NCBI GenBank assembly: GCA_945865565.1
Contig: CAMBEK010000001.1
Coordinates: 1 to 64,000, forward strand
Length of the DNA stretch: 64,000 nucleotides
Direction: 5' to 3'
Source: Pseudobacteriovorax antillogorgiicola
Lineage (GTDB): Bacteria; Bdellovibrionota_B; Oligoflexia; Oligoflexales; RGVZ01
Part shown: positions 61,426 to 64,000 of the stretch, in pieces
Layout: every line of letters starts with the position of its first letter
How positions within the stretch are numbered: position 1 is the first letter of the stretch
Made by a program: the position numbers and the translations under genes
Notes under the pieces: generated by a model
The model's input: only the letters and a program-made list of their open reading frames with translations
Databases searched by the model: none
What the model was told of the DNA's origin: nothing

Positions 61426-63699
61426 CTAGTGATGGGCATCTGCTGCGATGTGCGGAGCCAATTGACTGCCCGACTGCACGACGGACAATGCCTCGCCGTA
61501 AACGCTCACCGTTTCGGCTCCATGCCAACCGCCCGTTTTTGATTCAATGATCAAACTGTAGACGCCCGGCGGGACATTGAAAAACATCGCCTTGGTCAAA
61601 GGCATGTCACTAAAAACCCATGGTTCTGTGACATCGTGCCCGTACTCATTGACCAAACGAAACTCTATTTTTTCCGGGCCCTGACCCTGGCGTGGAGAAA
61701 ATTCAACCAAAACTGATCCTGCCGTAAACTCCTGAGACTGCTGGGCGAAGACTGCCATGTCCTGAACAAAGCCACGGGGAACCGCAGGCAACACCGAGAT
61801 ATTCCGCGAAACACCACTGCCAACCCGGTAGATGGCCGGTTCGAAGTCCGGGCTATCAAGGTAAACGACAGCTGATCCACCTTCTGCTGCGGTTTGAGAA
61901 CCTACGCCCTGTGTTTGATCGCCTGTTGAGAAAAGTTTTTGTGTCGTCGCAACGAGTACGGCCTCCTGCTCGTCTTCAAGCACGTAGCGCTGAAGGGCCG
62001 CCTCTCCACCTAGCTGCTCGTGGGCGGCCGACTCGCGGGCAAACTGCACGTGGAACCCATTAACATCAGAAACAAGGCGGACCTTCTCGTGGGTATGACG
62101 ACCTGCCAGAACAGCAAACTCGCTTGCCATCACCTGCCGGTCTGCCCGCCAGGCAGAAACATTGACTGGTCCCGGATCGATGTTAAACCAACAAGTCCGA
62201 CCGGCCTCGAGTGTCGCGCTTGCCGCGTGATCTAAAACCCCGTCGCTGTTGAAATGAAACGGGCCCTGGGACTTCACATCAAGTTGGGCTCTGATTGCAT
62301 CAACTTGTTTGCCCGTGAAATCAAGACACATCGATCCAAGAGCCGGGTCCTGTACCAAGCCTGCCATCCTCGTCCATGCATCAAAAGCAAAGGTCCTGGG
62401 AACGATCAACTCACGCTGATAAACTCCGGCGCGATTTTGAGCGGCAGGAATATCTACCGTCGCAGCGGTCCGCACGTAGGTGCCGCTTGGATCATTCGAT
62501 GCAATCAGAAGAGATGCGCCCGCCGGCAAATCAGAAAGCGCCACGACTCCGTGAGCGTCGCTTGTTGAAGAAAATTCAGCGCCCGCAACATACACCTGTG
62601 CCGCAGACACTGGATAGGCTCGGTCCCCACTGGATGGGGTCCGGTCATCAGTCAACTTCAGCCTGAGGCTGCTGCGACTGGAAGGTGCTGAAACCCGGCG
62701 GAGTTTAACCTCCTGCGCAGCAGCATCATCTCCAGTGCGGGCCGCGTCTTCTTTGGTGGCGTGAATTCCAACCGTACCCGCAGCCGCTTGTAATTGATCT
62801 TTGGAACCGCTGTCGCCAACGGCGAGCATGGCATGTTTGGAACCACCGGATGTGGGAAGGCGAACAAGCTCTGGTGGTAAGGCTAGTTGCTGCTGATTCG
62901 CGGCAACAATGCCAGGGATCGCTGCCGGCGTTCCCGTGATCACGGGAACAACAACCAGCTGACCTGCGCGTGCAACGTAAAGCTCGGTGCGAACATGGTT
63001 GGCCGTCGCGGTCAAAATGCGCGTCTTGGCATCCCAGTGAAGGAGTGCGGGGTCGCGGGGATAAATTTGAATCGTCTTATCGTTGATCACACCAGAAAGT
63101 TCATCAATTGAAAACTCAACGGCCGAGCCGCTGTGGGAAAAAACGACTTCCGCCGGCTGCACGGAAAGCCCAACGCTTGTAGATAAAACATGAACAACCG
63201 GATGTTCGTCACCAAGGCTGATTGAAATTCCGCGATGTTCTGGTTCGTTGAATTCTGTTGGATCCAGATCTTCTACGGTAACGATAGCGTTCTTGCGCTC
63301 GACGTTTCCTGAGCGATCCTTTTTTTCTACGGCAATCAAAATTCCCTCAGACTGGTCCGCTACGTCAACTGATTGAACTGCGCCGGTCACGACAACCTGA
63401 GTAAATTGAGATGCCGTCATCGAGCCGGACCCCAGGATGTCGGCCAACACGGTCTTGGACGATGGCTTTAACGAGCGCTGTGTTTTTGAGGACTTTGGTT
63501 GAACCTGCACCGATCCATCGAGCGACGGCAAAAGTTCTGACTCTGTCATTTCAATCGCTGCAAAAGCACCATCGAGATTTTTTTTATGAGCGTACGCAGT
63601 TGCAGATATAAAATTTAAAAAAAGAATTGCCGCGGCCATCACCTCTACGAGTGATTGCGTGAACGTTGCCGCTGTGCGAATTACTGGCTTCATCATCAC
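61426..63699 (-). CDS. Large secreted protein with carboxypeptidase-regulatory-like region, unknown
   Basis: 757 residues with an N-terminal signal or anchor (SLVEVMAAAILFLNFISATAYA). The mature protein is strand-rich. A central stretch with PVSAAQVYVAGAEFSSTSDA and ALSDLPAGASLLIASNDPSG resembles carboxypeptidase-regulatory-like beta-sandwich domains. FFNVPPGVYSLIIESKTGGW in the C-terminal part is a second such pattern. A His-ending tail (AADAHH) closes it. Probably an extracellular or surface-exposed beta-sandwich protein; no enzyme motif seen. Three consecutive ATG codons mark the start. Confidence 0.6.
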   Translation of the reverse strand: MMMKPVIRTAATFTQSLVEVMAAAILFLNFISATAYAHKKNLDGAFAAIEMTESELLPSLDGSVQVQPKSSKTQRSLKPSSKTVLADILGSGSMTASQFTQVVVTGAVQSVDVADQSEGILIAVEKKDRSGNVERKNAIVTVEDLDPTEFNEPEHRGISISLGDEHPVVHVLSTSVGLSVQPAEVVFSHSGSAVEFSIDELSGVINDKTIQIYPRDPALLHWDAKTRILTATANHVRTELYVARAGQLVVVPVITGTPAAIPGIVAANQQQLALPPELVRLPTSGGSKHAMLAVGDSGSKDQLQAAAGTVGIHATKEDAARTGDDAAAQEVKLRRVSAPSSRSSLRLKLTDDRTPSSGDRAYPVSAAQVYVAGAEFSSTSDAHGVVALSDLPAGASLLIASNDPSGTYVRTAATVDIPAAQNRAGVYQRELIVPRTFAFDAWTRMAGLVQDPALGSMCLDFTGKQVDAIRAQLDVKSQGPFHFNSDGVLDHAASATLEAGRTCWFNIDPGPVNVSAWRADRQVMASEFAVLAGRHTHEKVRLVSDVNGFHVQFARESAAHEQLGGEAALQRYVLEDEQEAVLVATTQKLFSTGDQTQGVGSQTAAEGGSAVVYLDSPDFEPAIYRVGSGVSRNISVLPAVPRGFVQDMAVFAQQSQEFTAGSVLVEFSPRQGQGPEKIEFRLVNEYGHDVTEPWVFSDMPLTKAMFFNVPPGVYSLIIESKTGGWHGAETVSVYGEALSVVQSGSQLAPHIAADAHH

Positions 63700-63770
63700 C
63701 CGATGAATCGGCGCAAAAGCGCGCTTCTTTACTTAGTCTGTGTACTTAAATTATAGCTTATTGCTGAACG

Positions 63771-63801
63771 AAAAGCCCCCGCAGCAGACGCCAGCGGGGG
63801 C
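63771..63801 (-). terminator. Rho-independent terminator of yqeY
   Basis: On the reverse strand GCCCCCGC (63794-63801) and GCGGGGGC (63775-63782) form an 8-bp GC stem followed by TTTT (63771-63774), 23 bases after the yqeY-like stop. Confidence 0.85.
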
Positions 63802-63823
63802 CTAGGGAAGTCGTCGAATTTGG

Positions 63824-64000
63824 CTATTTTGCTTCGATCCGCTTTTTAATCAACTCACTCACCATCTTACCATCTGCACCGCCACCGAGCTGGGCGAGAA
63901 CCTGTTTCATCAAGACGCCAAACGTCCGATCGGTCGTGGATGCGAAGACAGCTTCAATGGCTCGCGCAGTTTCCTCTGGTCCAATTTTTTTGGGAAGGTA
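63824..64000 (-). CDS. yqeY: GatB/YqeY domain protein, partial (N-terminus beyond the window edge)
   Basis: The reverse strand reads YLPKKIGPEETARAIEAVF, then FGVLMKQVLAQLGGGADGK and MVSELIKKRIEAK before TAG at 63824-63826. This is the typical C-terminal helical domain of YqeY, a small protein related to the tail of GatB and of uncertain role in tRNA or amidotransferase function. About 58 residues are visible. A terminator follows. Confidence 0.85.
   Translation of the reverse strand, partial: YLPKKIGPEETARAIEAVFASTTDRTFGVLMKQVLAQLGGGADGKMVSELIKKRIEAK

Overview
The window comes from a Gram-negative, flagellated, diderm bacterium. Signs of this are LolA, Pal, OmpA-type proteins, many predicted lipoproteins, outer-membrane barrels, meso-DAP synthesis (dapA, dapB) and Mpl. 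Clustered flagellins of the MG(L/M)RI type, a sigma-54 PocR regulator, RNase Y, and a tilS-ftsH-folP-cdaA-cdaR-glmM run suggest a deltaproteobacterium-like lineage, most likely Bdellovibrionota/Oligoflexia. That placement is inference from gene content only.

Layout. 1-0.8 kb: a flagellin cut by the window edge. 1-4.8 kb: mutM carrying an in-frame repeat, an OmpA-like protein, a nitrilase-family hydrolase and an RNase Z-like protein. 4.8-8.9 kb: accessory debris with two AAA/DUF4143 ATPases, a decayed higBA toxin-antitoxin pair with its operators still visible, and repeats. 8.9-12.8 kb: a protein-glutaminase-like lipoprotein coupled to a PocR/sigma-54 activator, then lolA and pncC. 12.8-18.6 kb: fadD, two envelope proteins, a matrixin protease, nadA and a cysteine desulfurase. 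18.6-19.4 kb: a GIY-YIG ORF between two repeat clusters. 19.4-21.4 kb: two complete flagellins. 21.5-29.9 kb: a tight housekeeping run (tilS, ftsH, folP, cdaA, cdaR, glmM, pdxJ, tsaE) and tRNA-Arg. 30-38.8 kb: small envelope proteins, marC, potABCD, two LPP20-like lipoproteins, and a broken duplicated-domain lipoprotein behind a consensus sigma-54 promoter. 38.8-51 kb: surface polysaccharide genes (two GT39-like proteins, a FemAB-like transferase, a flippase, GT9), ABC-F, a decayed GT39 copy, a lipoprotein, tRNA-Pro and a GH13 enzyme. 50.7-61 kb: ldcA-mpl (murein peptide recycling), pal, rny, ymdB-like, an outer-membrane protein, a 460-residue protein ending in an LptM-like lipoprotein, dapA and dapB. 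61-64 kb: repeats, a large secreted protein and the end of yqeY.

The most unusual signal is a dispersed repeat family. Its copies fold into a hairpin whose arms change together (ATTCT/AGAAT or ATCCT/AGGAT; GGC/GCC or GC/GC) around an unchanging GA/GA internal loop. One copy lies in frame inside mutM, and two clusters bracket a GIY-YIG nuclease ORF. The second most interesting locus is the PocR regulator/protein-glutaminase-like lipoprotein operon.
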